NCBI GenBank assembly: GCA_049281195.1
Contig: JBAPRR010000241.1
Coordinates: 1-28,972 of the forward strand
Length of the DNA stretch: 28,972 nucleotides
Origin: JBAPRR01 sp049281195
Lineage (GTDB): Bacteria > Actinomycetota > Acidimicrobiia > Acidimicrobiales > CAVXTF01
Direction: 5' to 3'
A program made the position numbers and the translations under genes. Below are positions 1 to 8,096 of this stretch, in pieces (position 1 is the first letter of the stretch; each line of letters starts with the position of its first letter). A model generated the notes under the pieces. The model had not been told where the DNA came from. It worked only from the letters and a program-made list of their open reading frames with translations, and ran no database searches.

Positions 1-849
1 GTACATGTCTGCATGGGACGTGCCGGCCATCTCCCACACAGACAGCTTGTCGGCCTCTTCCTGCCGAGCATTGATGAATTGCAGAGTGATCACATCGGTC
101 TCGGCTTCGACGCAGAACACCGGAACCCGGAGATCGTCACGAAAGAACACCGGGTCTCCTTCGACTGCGGCCGACAGTTGCGCCTCCTGATCCAAGGGCG
201 CCGCTCCACCGCCGCGAGAATGAATCATGAACCCGTCATGAACGCGTGCGAGGTCATCGACATCATTCACGTAGGTCGTCAGCCTGAAGGCCGATTGTGA
301 ATCACCCGTCGCGATGACCCTCGTGATCTCGAGATCGTCGAGGATCGTGCCCTTCCCGTCACGAACGAGCCGGCTCGCCAGGGTGAAGACGTCGTAAGAA
401 AATCGGTCGCCCGGATGGTGAAGCGATCCATAGCGTTCCGGGTCAGCTCCTACGAGCCCCGTCGCGGCCAAGCCGAGAAGGCTCGAGCCACCGTCGACAC
501 CGGTCTTCTGTGCCGACACTCCGACCCAGGCGGCGCCTCGCCGGGTGATCTCGGTGTGCGCGTGGATCCATCCCGGCGCCGCGTCGAGACCTCCGCTCAC
601 GTTCAGCCACTCAACCCACACGGTGCCGTTGAACCGAGCGCTCTCGATGGGCCTGTAAACCAGGATCCGCGTGGCGAAGTCGGCTTCGTCTGCCGGTTGC
701 GTCCGCCCGGACGCCGCCGTAAACGCGGTGGCGACGCCTGACAACGCATACTCGGCTTGTTGGTAGCCGACGATCGACAGATCGAATCCCGTCCCGGCCA
801 CGAAGGGCGCCCTACTGCCCGAAATCTCGTCAATTCGGAAGTCGCTCAT
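1..849 (-). CDS. alpha/beta hydrolase domain protein (Abhydrolase_10 type), 3' end outside window
   Basis: The minus-strand reading frame is open from an ATG at 849 to the window edge, giving 283 codons with no stop, so the C-terminus is missing. The translation has a nucleophile elbow, GDSQS, after a hydrophobic strand (VIATGDSQSAFRL), and a GTSHAD segment next to the edge. The GTSHAD segment matches the conserved His-containing block of the large actinobacterial 'alpha/beta hydrolase domain' family. Members are presumed esterases or lipases; the substrate is unknown. The gene is divergent from the crotonase gene at 899, and a TAGCTT box lies 6 bases before the ATG, suggesting a leaderless transcript. 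The family call is from recognition of the motif layout; activity is inferred. Confidence 0.8.
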   Translation of the reverse strand, partial: MSDFRIDEISGSRAPFVAGTGFDLSIVGYQQAEYALSGVATAFTAASGRTQPADEADFATRILVYRPIESARFNGTVWVEWLNVSGGLDAAPGWIHAHTEITRRGAAWVGVSAQKTGVDGGSSLLGLAATGLVGADPERYGSLHHPGDRFSYDVFTLASRLVRDGKGTILDDLEITRVIATGDSQSAFRLTTYVNDVDDLARVHDGFMIHSRGGGAAPLDQEAQLSAAVEGDPVFFRDDLRVPVFCVEAETDVITLQFINARQEEADKLSVWEMAGTSHADMY

Positions 850-855
850 GGCAGA

Positions 856-861
856 AAGCTA
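856..861 (-). promoter_or_regulatory. putative -10 box of leaderless hydrolase promoter
   Basis: Read on the minus strand this is TAGCTT, matching TANNNT. It ends 6 bases before the ATG at 849, so transcription would begin at the start codon. No Shine-Dalgarno sequence is visible. No clear -35 element was found. Confidence 0.4.
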
Positions 862-886
862 TGACGATCAGCGAGGGACCGCACGG

Positions 887-892
887 TAGCAT
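887..892 (+). promoter_or_regulatory. putative -10 box of leaderless crotonase promoter
   Basis: TAGCAT fits TANNNT and ends 6 bases before the ATG at 899. No ribosome binding site precedes that ATG, which fits a leaderless mRNA. It pairs with the opposite-facing box at 856-861 in a divergent intergenic region of only 49 bases. Confidence 0.4.
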
Positions 893-898
893 CCCGCT

Positions 899-1741
899 AT
901 GCCCGACTACGAAGCGATCTTGTACGAGGAGAAAGAAGGCGTCGCCTGGGTGACCCTCAATCGCCCCGAGGTCCACAATGCCTTCAATTTCCAGATGCAA
1001 CGCGAGCTGCGCGACGTCTGGAGAAGCCTTCGCAGCAACGACGACATACGTTGCGTGGTCCTGACAGGCGCGGGAGAAAAAGCGTTCTGCGTAGGCATCG
1101 ACAGAAACGAAGCGATGGGCGATTGGCAGAGCGAAGACGACGTTGGCGCGACCAGCGCGACCAGCGGCGTAGGGCACGTCGCTTCGACTCCGTGGCACTT
1201 CGACGACCCCGGAGACAACATCGGTCCGAAGACCAACGACTTGTGGAAGCCGGTGATCGCCGCGGTGAACGGGATGGCGTGCGGTGGCGCCTTTTACATG
1301 CTCGGAGAGGTGGAATTCATAATCGCGGCAGACCATGCCACGTTTTTCGATCCACACGTGACCTACGGCATGACGGCATGCTTCGAGTCGATGCACATGC
1401 TGCAGAAAATGCCCTTCGGCGAAATCATGCGCCTCGCCCTTCTGGGTGCGAGTGAGCGGATGTCGGCGCAACGAGCGCACCAGATCGGATTGGTCTCCGA
1501 GGTGGTTCCGGCAGCCGACCTACACGATTCGGTGGCGTGGGCGGCCAATGAGATCGCCAAGTCGCCTGCCGTCGCAGTACAAGGAACGGTCCGCGCCATA
1601 TGGCTGGCCCAGGAGCTGTCACGCCGCCAGGCGCTCGACGCGGGTCGAGTGTTGATCCGACTCGGTAGCGATCCCAAGGCCCTGTACGAGGGTCAGCAGG
1701 CCTTCAGCTCCGGACGGCGTATCGAGCCAAGGAGGCGATAG
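899..1741 (+). CDS. enoyl-CoA hydratase/isomerase (crotonase) family protein
   Basis: 280 residues. The N-terminal VTLNRPEVHNAFN segment, the oxyanion-hole segment AFCVGIDR and the GMACGGAF loop place it in the crotonase superfamily, whose members act on acyl-CoA thioesters. The usual catalytic Glu region (FGEPE-like in hydratases) reads FFDPHVTYGM, so it may not be a standard 2-enoyl-CoA hydratase. A loop of about 35 residues after the oxyanion segment, rich in Thr, Ser, Ala and Gly, is longer than usual. The next gene, an SRPBCC protein, starts 2 bases after the stop, so the two are probably cotranscribed. The superfamily is clear; the reaction and pathway are not. Confidence 0.88.
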   Translation: MPDYEAILYEEKEGVAWVTLNRPEVHNAFNFQMQRELRDVWRSLRSNDDIRCVVLTGAGEKAFCVGIDRNEAMGDWQSEDDVGATSATSGVGHVASTPWHFDDPGDNIGPKTNDLWKPVIAAVNGMACGGAFYMLGEVEFIIAADHATFFDPHVTYGMTACFESMHMLQKMPFGEIMRLALLGASERMSAQRAHQIGLVSEVVPAADLHDSVAWAANEIAKSPAVAVQGTVRAIWLAQELSRRQALDAGRVLIRLGSDPKALYEGQQAFSSGRRIEPRRR

Positions 1742-1743
1742 GG

Positions 1744-2232
1744 ATGCACGATGCAGTAACGGTTCACATGAAGGCACCCGCCGACAAGATCTGGGATCTG
1801 GTGAGCGACGTGACCAAGATCGGCCGATACAGCCCGGAGACCTTCGAGGCCGTGTGGGTCGACGGTGCCACCGGTCCCGATGTGGGTGCCCGCTTTCGAG
1901 GCCACGTCAAGCGAAACGAGAAAGGCCCGATCTATTGGACGACTTGCACGGTCCGGGTCTCCGAGCCGGGTAAAGAGTTCACCTTCGGAGTGGGAAACCC
2001 CGACAAGCCGTTGAACATCTGGAGCTACAAACTCGCCCCGAACGGTGACGGCACCGATGTAACGGAGTCATTTCAGCTTGCCGACAAAGCGGTGTTCCAC
2101 CTCTATTGGGCCGTCCTCGGGAAACTACGTGGCAAGAGGAACCACAACGACATGTTGAGGACCCTGGAGAGGATCAAGGCGGAGGTCGAGTACTCCTCTC
2201 AGGGAACGAGCAGGACCCGTCCGAACGACTGA
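1744..2232 (+). CDS. SRPBCC (START-like, polyketide cyclase/dehydrase type) protein
   Basis: 162 residues. It opens with the typical SRPBCC strand and helix pattern (VTVHMKAPADKIWDLVSDVTKIGRYSP), followed by a Trp/Val-rich strand, a GARFRGHVK strand and a terminal amphipathic helix ending with LERIKAEVE. Such proteins bind hydrophobic ligands in a deep cavity and can be cyclases, dehydratases or binding proteins. The ATG follows the crotonase stop by 2 bases, so they share an operon and possibly a pathway. Its last 34 bases overlap the end of the convergent oxidoreductase gene. The ligand cannot be read from the sequence. Confidence 0.82.
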   Translation: MHDAVTVHMKAPADKIWDLVSDVTKIGRYSPETFEAVWVDGATGPDVGARFRGHVKRNEKGPIYWTTCTVRVSEPGKEFTFGVGNPDKPLNIWSYKLAPNGDGTDVTESFQLADKAVFHLYWAVLGKLRGKRNHNDMLRTLERIKAEVEYSSQGTSRTRPND

Positions 2233-3167
2233 CGGCTCTCGATGTAGCGATGGGCAGCTTCTGCATCGGACAATGGAAAGGTCCGGTCGATCACAACTTT
2301 CAGATCGCCCTTCGCCACGTCATCGATGATCCCGGCCACCGTCTTATAGGTGCTCGGCCGCAACAGCAGTTCAGCACCCAAAAAGTATCCGCTCACGGTC
2401 AGGTTCTTCGGCCGGAGCGAAGCGACATCCAGCATGGCAGGCGCTCCCCTCCCTACGTCTCCGAGCGAGACGCACCGGCCCCGGTATGCCAGGGCGTTCA
2501 AGTTCTCCACGAGTCCCGGTCCGCCCACCGATTCGATGATCACATCGACCCCGTTTCCGGCGGTCGCGGTCAGTACCTCGGAGACGACGTCCTTGTCCGC
2601 GTAGTTGATCCCATAATCGAGACCGAAGTCTCTGAGCCTGTCGAGCTTGTCGTCGCTCGAAGACGTCGCGAGCACCGTTGCGCCGGCACGTTTAGCCATT
2701 TGGATGGCGGCGATTCCCACCCCGCTCGCCCCGGCTTGAACGAGAACGCTCTCACCTTTTTTCACGTGTCCGAACTCGAACAGGCAGTCATGCGCGGTTC
2801 CATAAGCCACAGGGATGCATGCCGCTTCCTCAGTGGAGAGGCCGTCGGGGATCTTCCAGCAGAAGCTTTCAGGCGCGGCGCGAAGCTCTGCATGGGAACC
2901 GTCGAGGCCCACCGTCACTACTCGATCGCCGACTGAAAGACCCGTGACACCCTGGCCTGTTTCCAAAACCGTCCCGGCGCACTGATACCCGACCACCGTA
3001 GGCACGGCGGACATGTCTCCCCCTGCGCGATGCAGAGTGTCTCCACCTTCGACGCTGATCGCCCCGACCCGGACGAGCACTCCGTGGCCTGGAGCGGTCA
3101 GATCGGGAAGGTCTTCGTAGCGAAACACTTCGGGTCCGCCGGTCTCGTAATAGACAGCTGCCTTCAT
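2199..3167 (-). CDS. NADPH:quinone oxidoreductase-like MDR alcohol dehydrogenase
   Basis: 322 residues from the ATG at 3167, chosen because AAGGAA lies 6 bases upstream and MKAAVYYETGGPEVF is the standard N-terminus of the quinone oxidoreductase branch. A longer frame begins at 3212 but lacks such support. The nucleotide-binding segment is QAGASGVGIAAIQMAK, followed by a basic and Ser-rich turn suggesting NADPH. The Cys ligands of zinc-dependent members are absent, so this is a zinc-free medium-chain reductase. It is probably soluble and reduces quinones or enones. Its 3' end overlaps the convergent SRPBCC gene by 34 bases. The start is divergent from the GNAT gene at 3216. Confidence 0.88.
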   Translation of the reverse strand: MKAAVYYETGGPEVFRYEDLPDLTAPGHGVLVRVGAISVEGGDTLHRAGGDMSAVPTVVGYQCAGTVLETGQGVTGLSVGDRVVTVGLDGSHAELRAAPESFCWKIPDGLSTEEAACIPVAYGTAHDCLFEFGHVKKGESVLVQAGASGVGIAAIQMAKRAGATVLATSSSDDKLDRLRDFGLDYGINYADKDVVSEVLTATAGNGVDVIIESVGGPGLVENLNALAYRGRCVSLGDVGRGAPAMLDVASLRPKNLTVSGYFLGAELLLRPSTYKTVAGIIDDVAKGDLKVVIDRTFPLSDAEAAHRYIESRQSFGRVLLVP

Positions 3168-3215
3168 GCTGTTCCTTTCGCCATGTCTCTGCTGACCGTA
3201 TCCTGACCGCACCCG

Positions 3216-4046
3216 GTGACAGAAGAATCACTCCTCCCCAAGGTGGGCCCACAGGCGTTGAAGGACATCAGCGCCCTTGTGGCGCGCTCGATATCCCAGC
3301 CGTTCACGGAAGAAGAGATCGCCAAGGCTCTTTTCGCCCCGGATCAGGCCGCTGTGGTCCGATTCGATCCGGCGGTCGGAGTCGTGGCTTCTCTAAGAGA
3401 GGGTGATCAAGGCCACGTTCGGCTCATCGCCGTGGCCCCTGAGGCACGGAGCAAGGGCTTCGGCCATGCGTTGGTGGAGACGGTTGAAGTCGACCTGAAA
3501 GAGGCCAGCGTCATAACCTTCGGAGCCGATCCGCCCTACTTCCTCTTTCCCGGAGTTCCCGTTTCCGAGACCGGGCTCTGTTACCTGCTGGAACGACATC
3601 ACTACTCGAGAGAGGAAGCCAACTACAACGTCGTCGTCAACCTCTCTGAGATCCCGGACGAACCCACAGAAGGAGGGCCGCCGGATGCCTCCGAGCGCGA
3701 TGCCGTGGCGGCATGGGCGGAGGAGCATTGGCCGAACTGGCGCCCTGAATTCTTGCGGGCGTTCGATCAGGATTCTCTTCATGTCGTGCGTGACGGGAAC
3801 GGATACTCAGGCCTGTGCGCATTCGACGTGAACCGCTCAGCGACCCTCGGTCCGATCGCATCACGTCCGGATTTGATGGGAAAGGGAGCTTCCCGTGGAC
3901 TGCTGACCGGCGCGCTCAGGCATATGCGCGAGATGGGCTACTCGACCATCGAGGTCCTCTGGGTGGCACCGCTGGTCCCCTACGTACGAGTCGGCGGCGT
4001 CATAGGCAGGATCTTCTTCGTATACAGAAAGCGACGTTGGACCTAA
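3216..4046 (+). CDS. GNAT family N-acetyltransferase, apparent tandem double domain
   Basis: 276 residues from a GTG start. The N-terminal half contains an acetyl-CoA-binding motif A pattern (VRLIAVAPEARSKGFGHALVETVE, about residues 69-92). The C-terminal half repeats the layout with a strand, LMGKGASRGLLTGALRHMREMG and a final VEVLWV-like strand. The second P-loop (GKGASRG) is also Q/RxxGxG/A-like, so both halves may fold as GNAT domains, as in MshD-type and other duplicated acetyltransferases. The acceptor is unknown; mycothiol synthase is one possible relative but specific similarity is not evident. A weak -10-like TATCCT lies at 3199-3204. Confidence 0.75.
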   Translation: MTEESLLPKVGPQALKDISALVARSISQPFTEEEIAKALFAPDQAAVVRFDPAVGVVASLREGDQGHVRLIAVAPEARSKGFGHALVETVEVDLKEASVITFGADPPYFLFPGVPVSETGLCYLLERHHYSREEANYNVVVNLSEIPDEPTEGGPPDASERDAVAAWAEEHWPNWRPEFLRAFDQDSLHVVRDGNGYSGLCAFDVNRSATLGPIASRPDLMGKGASRGLLTGALRHMREMGYSTIEVLWVAPLVPYVRVGGVIGRIFFVYRKRRWT

Positions 4047-4064
4047 CGGGTGCGATAGTGGTGC

Positions 4065-4484
4065 ATGGCAAAGAAGACCGATTCACCGGATAAGGGCGAA
4101 GAGCACTGGAAGGGTGAGCCGGACGAGCACGACTACCCCGCGGCTACCGACTACTTGAGCCTCATCACGGATCCCAGCGCCGCCGAGTCCCTGGTGCGTG
4201 AGCTCAAGGCTGCCCCCCTGATTCATCGCAAGGCCAAGGATCTTCTGCGTGCCAGCTCCCTGCCCCTTCTGGCGGAGGACAATCCGCACGTCGCGTTAGA
4301 TCTCCGCAAGGTCCGAAAAGGCGAAAAGCTGTCCCCGGTGCTTCTAGTCAGAGGCGCGTACACCTCGGGCGTCGCGCTCACGATCGCTGACGGCTACCAC
4401 CGGGTATGTGCCAGCTTCCACCTCGACGAGAACGCGGACATACCGTGCCGGTTGATCGACCCTCAACCGACTAAACCGGCTTGA
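4065..4484 (+). CDS. small conserved hypothetical protein, ParB/sulfiredoxin-like fold
   Basis: 139 residues, starting 18 bases after the GNAT stop and so probably cotranscribed with it. The first 30 residues are charged and probably disordered. The core has the layout of a ParB/Srx domain: KLSPVLLVRG, a strand, then IADGYHRVCASFHL at about residues 107-120, where ADGYHR resembles the DGHHR nucleotide/phosphate-binding box of ParB-like proteins. It ends with a PCRLID strand. I recall similar short proteins annotated only as hypothetical in actinobacteria. No DNA-binding helix-turn-helix follows, so a ParB partition role is unlikely. Function unknown. Confidence 0.72.
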   Translation: MAKKTDSPDKGEEHWKGEPDEHDYPAATDYLSLITDPSAAESLVRELKAAPLIHRKAKDLLRASSLPLLAEDNPHVALDLRKVRKGEKLSPVLLVRGAYTSGVALTIADGYHRVCASFHLDENADIPCRLIDPQPTKPA

Positions 4485-4508
4485 CCAGGCCATACCTGTA
4501 GGCAGATC

Positions 4509-4537
4509 TCCCAGCGGGCTCACAGCGGGGCCACAGG
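4509..4537 (+). promoter_or_regulatory. candidate response-regulator operator, three heptamers with 11-base period
   Basis: TCCCAGC (4509-4515), TCACAGC (4520-4526) and CCACAGG (4531-4537) repeat with 4-base spacers, one helical turn apart. This matches the known direct-repeat architecture of mycobacterial PhoP sites (TCACAGC-N4-TCACAGC). It lies 48 bases before the response regulator start, suggesting autoregulation. Thirteen bases (4514-4526) recur exactly at 6813-6825. Confidence 0.55.
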
Positions 4538-4574
4538 ACCAGGGAAGATGGGGAGGTGATCCTGGCTAGGCGAC

Positions 4575-4580
4575 AGGAGG
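4575..4580 (+). promoter_or_regulatory. Shine-Dalgarno that sets the response regulator start
   Basis: AGGAGG sits 5 bases before the ATG at 4586. It favours this start over the in-frame upstream GTG near 4556, which would add ten residues. Confidence 0.7.
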
Positions 4581-4585
4581 TAAGG

Positions 4586-5311
4586 ATGCCCAGTCAGGCC
4601 AACCAAAGCACTCGCGAGCGCGAGGCACAGAGGGTGCTCGTCGTTGACGACGAACTCTCGATCGTAGATGCCGTCGCCACCTCGCTGCGCTATGAAGGTT
4701 TCGAGGTGGAGGAAGCGACCAATGGGCGCACGGCGCTCAGAAAGGCGCAGGACAATCCACCGGATCTGATAATCCTCGACATCATGCTGCCCGACCTGGA
4801 CGGGATCGAGGTGACACGGCGACTCCGTGCAGATGGCGTCAGGACGCCGATCCTCTTTTTGACTGCCAAGGACGCACTCGAGGACAAGCTGGCCGGCCTG
4901 AGCGTCGGCGGTGACGATTATGTGACCAAACCCTTTGCTCTAGCGGAGATCGTCGCGCGTACGCAGGTGATCCTGAGGCGTAGCGGCACCACCGAGGACT
5001 CTGACGGGATCCTTCGCTTCAGCGACCTCGAGATGGACGAAAAGGCGCATCAGGTCCGACGCGGTGGAAAGGAGATCACGCTGACCGCGACGGAGTTCAA
5101 CCTGCTGCGCTTCTTCCTCATGAATCCACGCCAGGTGCTCAGCAAGTTCCAGATCCTCGACCACGTCTGGCACTACGACTTTGGCGGCGACGCCAACGTC
5201 GTCGAGACGTACGTGAGCTACCTGCGCAAGAAGCTCGAGCGTGACGGGCCTCCGCTGATCCACACGATCCGCCTGGTCGGTTACGTGTTGCGCGACCCCA
5301 CGGCGACCTAG
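4586..5311 (+). CDS. OmpR/PhoP-family response regulator
   Basis: 241 residues. The receiver domain has the acidic pair D21-D22, phospho-acceptor D65 in LIILDIMLPD, T93 and K115 in VTKPF. A C-terminal winged helix (about residues 140-238) has the OmpR-type recognition region, with HVWHYDFGGDANVVETYVSYLRKKL. It partners with the histidine kinase whose GTG follows the TAG stop directly. The DNA-binding domain belongs to the group including mycobacterial PhoP, TrcR and PrrA; the exact orthologue is not assigned. Likely targets are its own promoter and the two operons carrying the same TCACAGC repeat (6819 and 11366). Confidence 0.93.
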   Translation: MPSQANQSTREREAQRVLVVDDELSIVDAVATSLRYEGFEVEEATNGRTALRKAQDNPPDLIILDIMLPDLDGIEVTRRLRADGVRTPILFLTAKDALEDKLAGLSVGGDDYVTKPFALAEIVARTQVILRRSGTTEDSDGILRFSDLEMDEKAHQVRRGGKEITLTATEFNLLRFFLMNPRQVLSKFQILDHVWHYDFGGDANVVETYVSYLRKKLERDGPPLIHTIRLVGYVLRDPTAT

Positions 5312-6793
5312 GTGTCGCTGCGCACCCGCCTGCTGTTGGCAGTCGGGATCGCCTCTCTCGTCGCCCTGTTGGCAGCGGACATCGTGACCTACACGCAGCT
5401 GCGCTCATTCCTTTACGGCCGCGTAGACCAGGACCTGCAATCCGGTGCACGTCAGTACGTCCAATTGGCACAGGGTGGGGGCGGCGGTCTATTTCCTCAA
5501 GGCGGTCCCCAACCGGGCGGACCCATGCCTAACGGTGTCAGCCAGTATGAGGAGGTCGTGAGCCCGAGCGGGCAGGTCGTCCAACAAATCTCGCGGCCGT
5601 ACTACGGCGAACAGAAGTACACGCCCGACCTCCCCGACCACATCAGCGGATTCACCACGGGGACCGACGGATCCCAAGTTGTATACCTCACGGTCAATGC
5701 GACAGAGGCAAGCGGTCCGGCATTCAGGGTTCGCGTCGAGATCGTCGCGTCCGGACAGTACGCCGGCGACTATCTCGTGGTTGCCGAACCCGTGAACGAC
5801 GTCATCGCGACCTTGAACACTCTCCAGCTGGTCGAGCTGATCGTCTCTTTGTGTGCACTCGCGGTAGCCGCGGCTCTCGGTTTGCTGCTGGTCCAGCGTG
5901 GGCTCAGACCGCTCATCGCGATGGAGAGGACCGCCGAGTCGATCGCGGACGGCGAGCTCGACGAACGGGTGCCTGTATCGAACGACAAGACGGAGGTCGG
6001 CCGTCTCGCCACCACCTTGAATGTGATGCTCTCGCGAATTCAACAAGCATTCGCACAACGTGACGCGACCGAAGCAGAGCTCCGTTCCTCAGAGGAAAGG
6101 CTCCGACGATTCGTCGGAGACGCGTCCCACGAACTGCGCACGCCACTCGCTGCAGTGTCGGCATACGCGGAGCTCTTCGAGCGCGGAGCGTCGAGTCGTC
6201 CCGAAGATCTGAGCCGGGTCCTTCAAGGGATCAGGGCAGAGACCGCGAGGATGGGAAGGCTCGTTGAGGACCTTCTGCTTCTGGCCCGCCTCGACGAAGG
6301 GATACCCCTCAAAAAGGAACCGATCGAGCTGGTCGCCCTGGTTTCGGACGCGATCCGCACTGCGGCAGCAGTCGGACCTGATTGGCCGACCACGCTCGTC
6401 GCCACTCACCCCGTCGAAGTGCCAGCCGACGGACCCCGCCTCAGACAGGTGATCGACAATCTTCTGTCCAACGTCAGATCCCACACCCCCAGAGGAACCA
6501 CGACCACGGTAACGGTCTCAGAAGATGGCTCCGGATCAGCTGTCATCGAGGTGGCCGACACCGGTGACGGGCTCACAGGAGAACAGGCTCGAAAGGTATT
6601 CGAGCGCTTCTACCGGACCGACAGATCCCGATCTCGCGAAAGCGGCGGCGCCGGTCTCGGTCTTTCGATAGCGGCATCCATCGTCTCCGCTCACGGTGGA
6701 TCCGTTTCTGCGGCGCCACGGCCGGGCAGAGGGGCCGTGTTTACGGTCAGAATCCCCTCAGACCCGGTTCGACCTGCACCTTTGGCGGTTTGA
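5312..6793 (+). CDS. membrane sensor histidine kinase (HAMP, HisKA, HATPase_c)
   Basis: 493 residues from a GTG adjacent to the preceding stop. Membrane segments lie at about residues 7-29 and 172-194, enclosing an extracytoplasmic sensor of about 140 residues. A HAMP linker follows, then the H box with phospho-acceptor H273 in GDASHELRTPLAA, the N box with N386 in RQVIDNLLSN, DTGDG at 416-420 and GGAGLGL at 445-451. The sensor begins with a Gly/Pro-rich stretch (about residues 54-75), which is unusual and probably flexible. It is translationally linked to the response regulator. The signal is unknown; an envelope or redox cue would fit the apparent target operons. Confidence 0.93.
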   Translation: MSLRTRLLLAVGIASLVALLAADIVTYTQLRSFLYGRVDQDLQSGARQYVQLAQGGGGGLFPQGGPQPGGPMPNGVSQYEEVVSPSGQVVQQISRPYYGEQKYTPDLPDHISGFTTGTDGSQVVYLTVNATEASGPAFRVRVEIVASGQYAGDYLVVAEPVNDVIATLNTLQLVELIVSLCALAVAAALGLLLVQRGLRPLIAMERTAESIADGELDERVPVSNDKTEVGRLATTLNVMLSRIQQAFAQRDATEAELRSSEERLRRFVGDASHELRTPLAAVSAYAELFERGASSRPEDLSRVLQGIRAETARMGRLVEDLLLLARLDEGIPLKKEPIELVALVSDAIRTAAAVGPDWPTTLVATHPVEVPADGPRLRQVIDNLLSNVRSHTPRGTTTTVTVSEDGSGSAVIEVADTGDGLTGEQARKVFERFYRTDRSRSRESGGAGLGLSIAASIVSAHGGSVSAAPRPGRGAVFTVRIPSDPVRPAPLAV

Positions 6794-6818
6794 GACCGGG
6801 CTCACTTTCTACGCGGGC

Positions 6819-6836
6819 TCACAGCTGAGGTCCAGA
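6819..6836 (+). promoter_or_regulatory. candidate response-regulator operator upstream of glycosyltransferase operon
   Basis: TCACAGC at 6819-6825 is followed with 11-base period by a weaker GTCCAGA (6830-6836) and preceded by TCTACGC (6808-6814). The 13 bases 6813-6825 equal 4514-4526 upstream of the response regulator. If transcription starts at or near the GTG at 6869, the site covers about -50 to -33, typical for activation. Confidence 0.45.
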
Positions 6837-6868
6837 TAGGGCCTAATCCCGTTCCCCACAATCACGGT

Positions 6869-8092
6869 GTGCTCCTACAGCCCTCAGTAAAGACCCGTGA
6901 TCCCGAGGACCCACGCACGGCCGCGGCCGTGGTCGACGTGGTGGTCCCGGTGTACAACGAGGAGAACCAGATCACGTCGAGCGTCCGGCGCCTGCGTTCG
7001 TACCTGGACGCACAGTTCCCCTTTCCCGCTGTCGTAACCATCGTCGACAACGGCAGCACCGATCAGACCCTGGCCATTGCGCGACGACTCTGCTCCGACA
7101 CGCCGGGTGTCCGGGTGATGAGCCTCGACAAAAAGGGCCGAGGCCGAGCGCTGCGAGCGGCCTGGTCGACCTCCGACGCGGAGGTCGTCGTCTACACCGA
7201 CGTCGACCTGTCGACCTCGCTCGATGCACTGCTTCCCCTCGTCGCTCCGCTCATCTCCGGTCACAGCGATCTGGCGATCGGAAGCCGGCTCGCCCGCGGT
7301 GCACACGTAGTACGGGGCGCGAAGCGTGAGCTGATCAGTCGTACATACAACGTCATCCTTCGAGCCGCGCTTCGAAACAACTTCAGTGACGCTCAGTGCG
7401 GCTTCAAGGCCGCACGCACCGAGGTGGTTCGGCGCTTGCTCCCACTGGTTGACGACGAGAGCTGGTTCTTCGATACGGAGCTTTTGGTCCTCGCCGAAAG
7501 AAGCGGACTGCGCATTCACGAGGTACCAGTCGACTGGGTGGACGATCCCGACTCGCGGGTCAATATCGCGAAGACCGCTACCGACGATCTGCTCGGCGTG
7601 GCCAGGCTCCTTCTGCATCGCAAATCCCTCACTTCTGGAGAACCTCGCGAACCGCGACAGACCGAACGACTCGAAAAAGCGATGCGCTTCTGCCGGGTCG
7701 GTGTCGTGAGCACCATCTGCTATCTCGCCTTGTTCCTGGCGCTTCGTACCGCGCTCGGGAATCTGGGGGCAAACACGTTCTCACTCGTGATCTGCACGAT
7801 CGCCAACCTGACAGCACACCTGTGGTTGACCACCGTCGATACGGCGACGCGCAGCGCAGGTCTCTTGATCGGCGGCGTCGCCGGACTCGTCACCAGCCTG
7901 ATCCTCACGAGCGTTTCTCTCGGCATCTCCGGGTGGATCGCCGGTGACGGCTGGTTTCCGAGCGTCGCAGCAGTACTCCTCGCCACATGTGTGGCAGGGG
8001 TGATCCGTTTTGCGGTCTTTCGTTCGCTCGTCTTCAAAGCGAGCACCGAATCACCCAACCAACTCATCCGTATCGACACAGGAGACGACTGA
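6869..8092 (+). CDS. fused GT2 glycosyltransferase and GtrA-like membrane protein
   Basis: 407 residues, GTG start. Residues about 22-265 are a GT-A-fold GT2 domain like dolichol/polyprenyl-phosphate sugar synthases: VVDVVVPVYNEENQI, DNGSTDQT, a metal-binding acidic motif TDVDLS near residue 111, QCGFKA and a WFFDTELL block. Residues about 272-395 are a GtrA-like domain with four membrane segments, beginning with FCRVGVVSTICYLALFLALR. The protein probably makes a polyprenyl-phosphate hexose in the cytoplasm and helps flip it for the GT39 enzyme encoded 4 bases downstream. This bifunctional arrangement next to GT39 and a two-component system is familiar in actinobacteria and resembles Bacillus ykcC-ykcB. 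The sugar is unknown. Confidence 0.9.
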   Translation: MLLQPSVKTRDPEDPRTAAAVVDVVVPVYNEENQITSSVRRLRSYLDAQFPFPAVVTIVDNGSTDQTLAIARRLCSDTPGVRVMSLDKKGRGRALRAAWSTSDAEVVVYTDVDLSTSLDALLPLVAPLISGHSDLAIGSRLARGAHVVRGAKRELISRTYNVILRAALRNNFSDAQCGFKAARTEVVRRLLPLVDDESWFFDTELLVLAERSGLRIHEVPVDWVDDPDSRVNIAKTATDDLLGVARLLLHRKSLTSGEPREPRQTERLEKAMRFCRVGVVSTICYLALFLALRTALGNLGANTFSLVICTIANLTAHLWLTTVDTATRSAGLLIGGVAGLVTSLILTSVSLGISGWIAGDGWFPSVAAVLLATCVAGVIRFAVFRSLVFKASTESPNQLIRIDTGDD

Positions 8093-8096
8093 TCCA

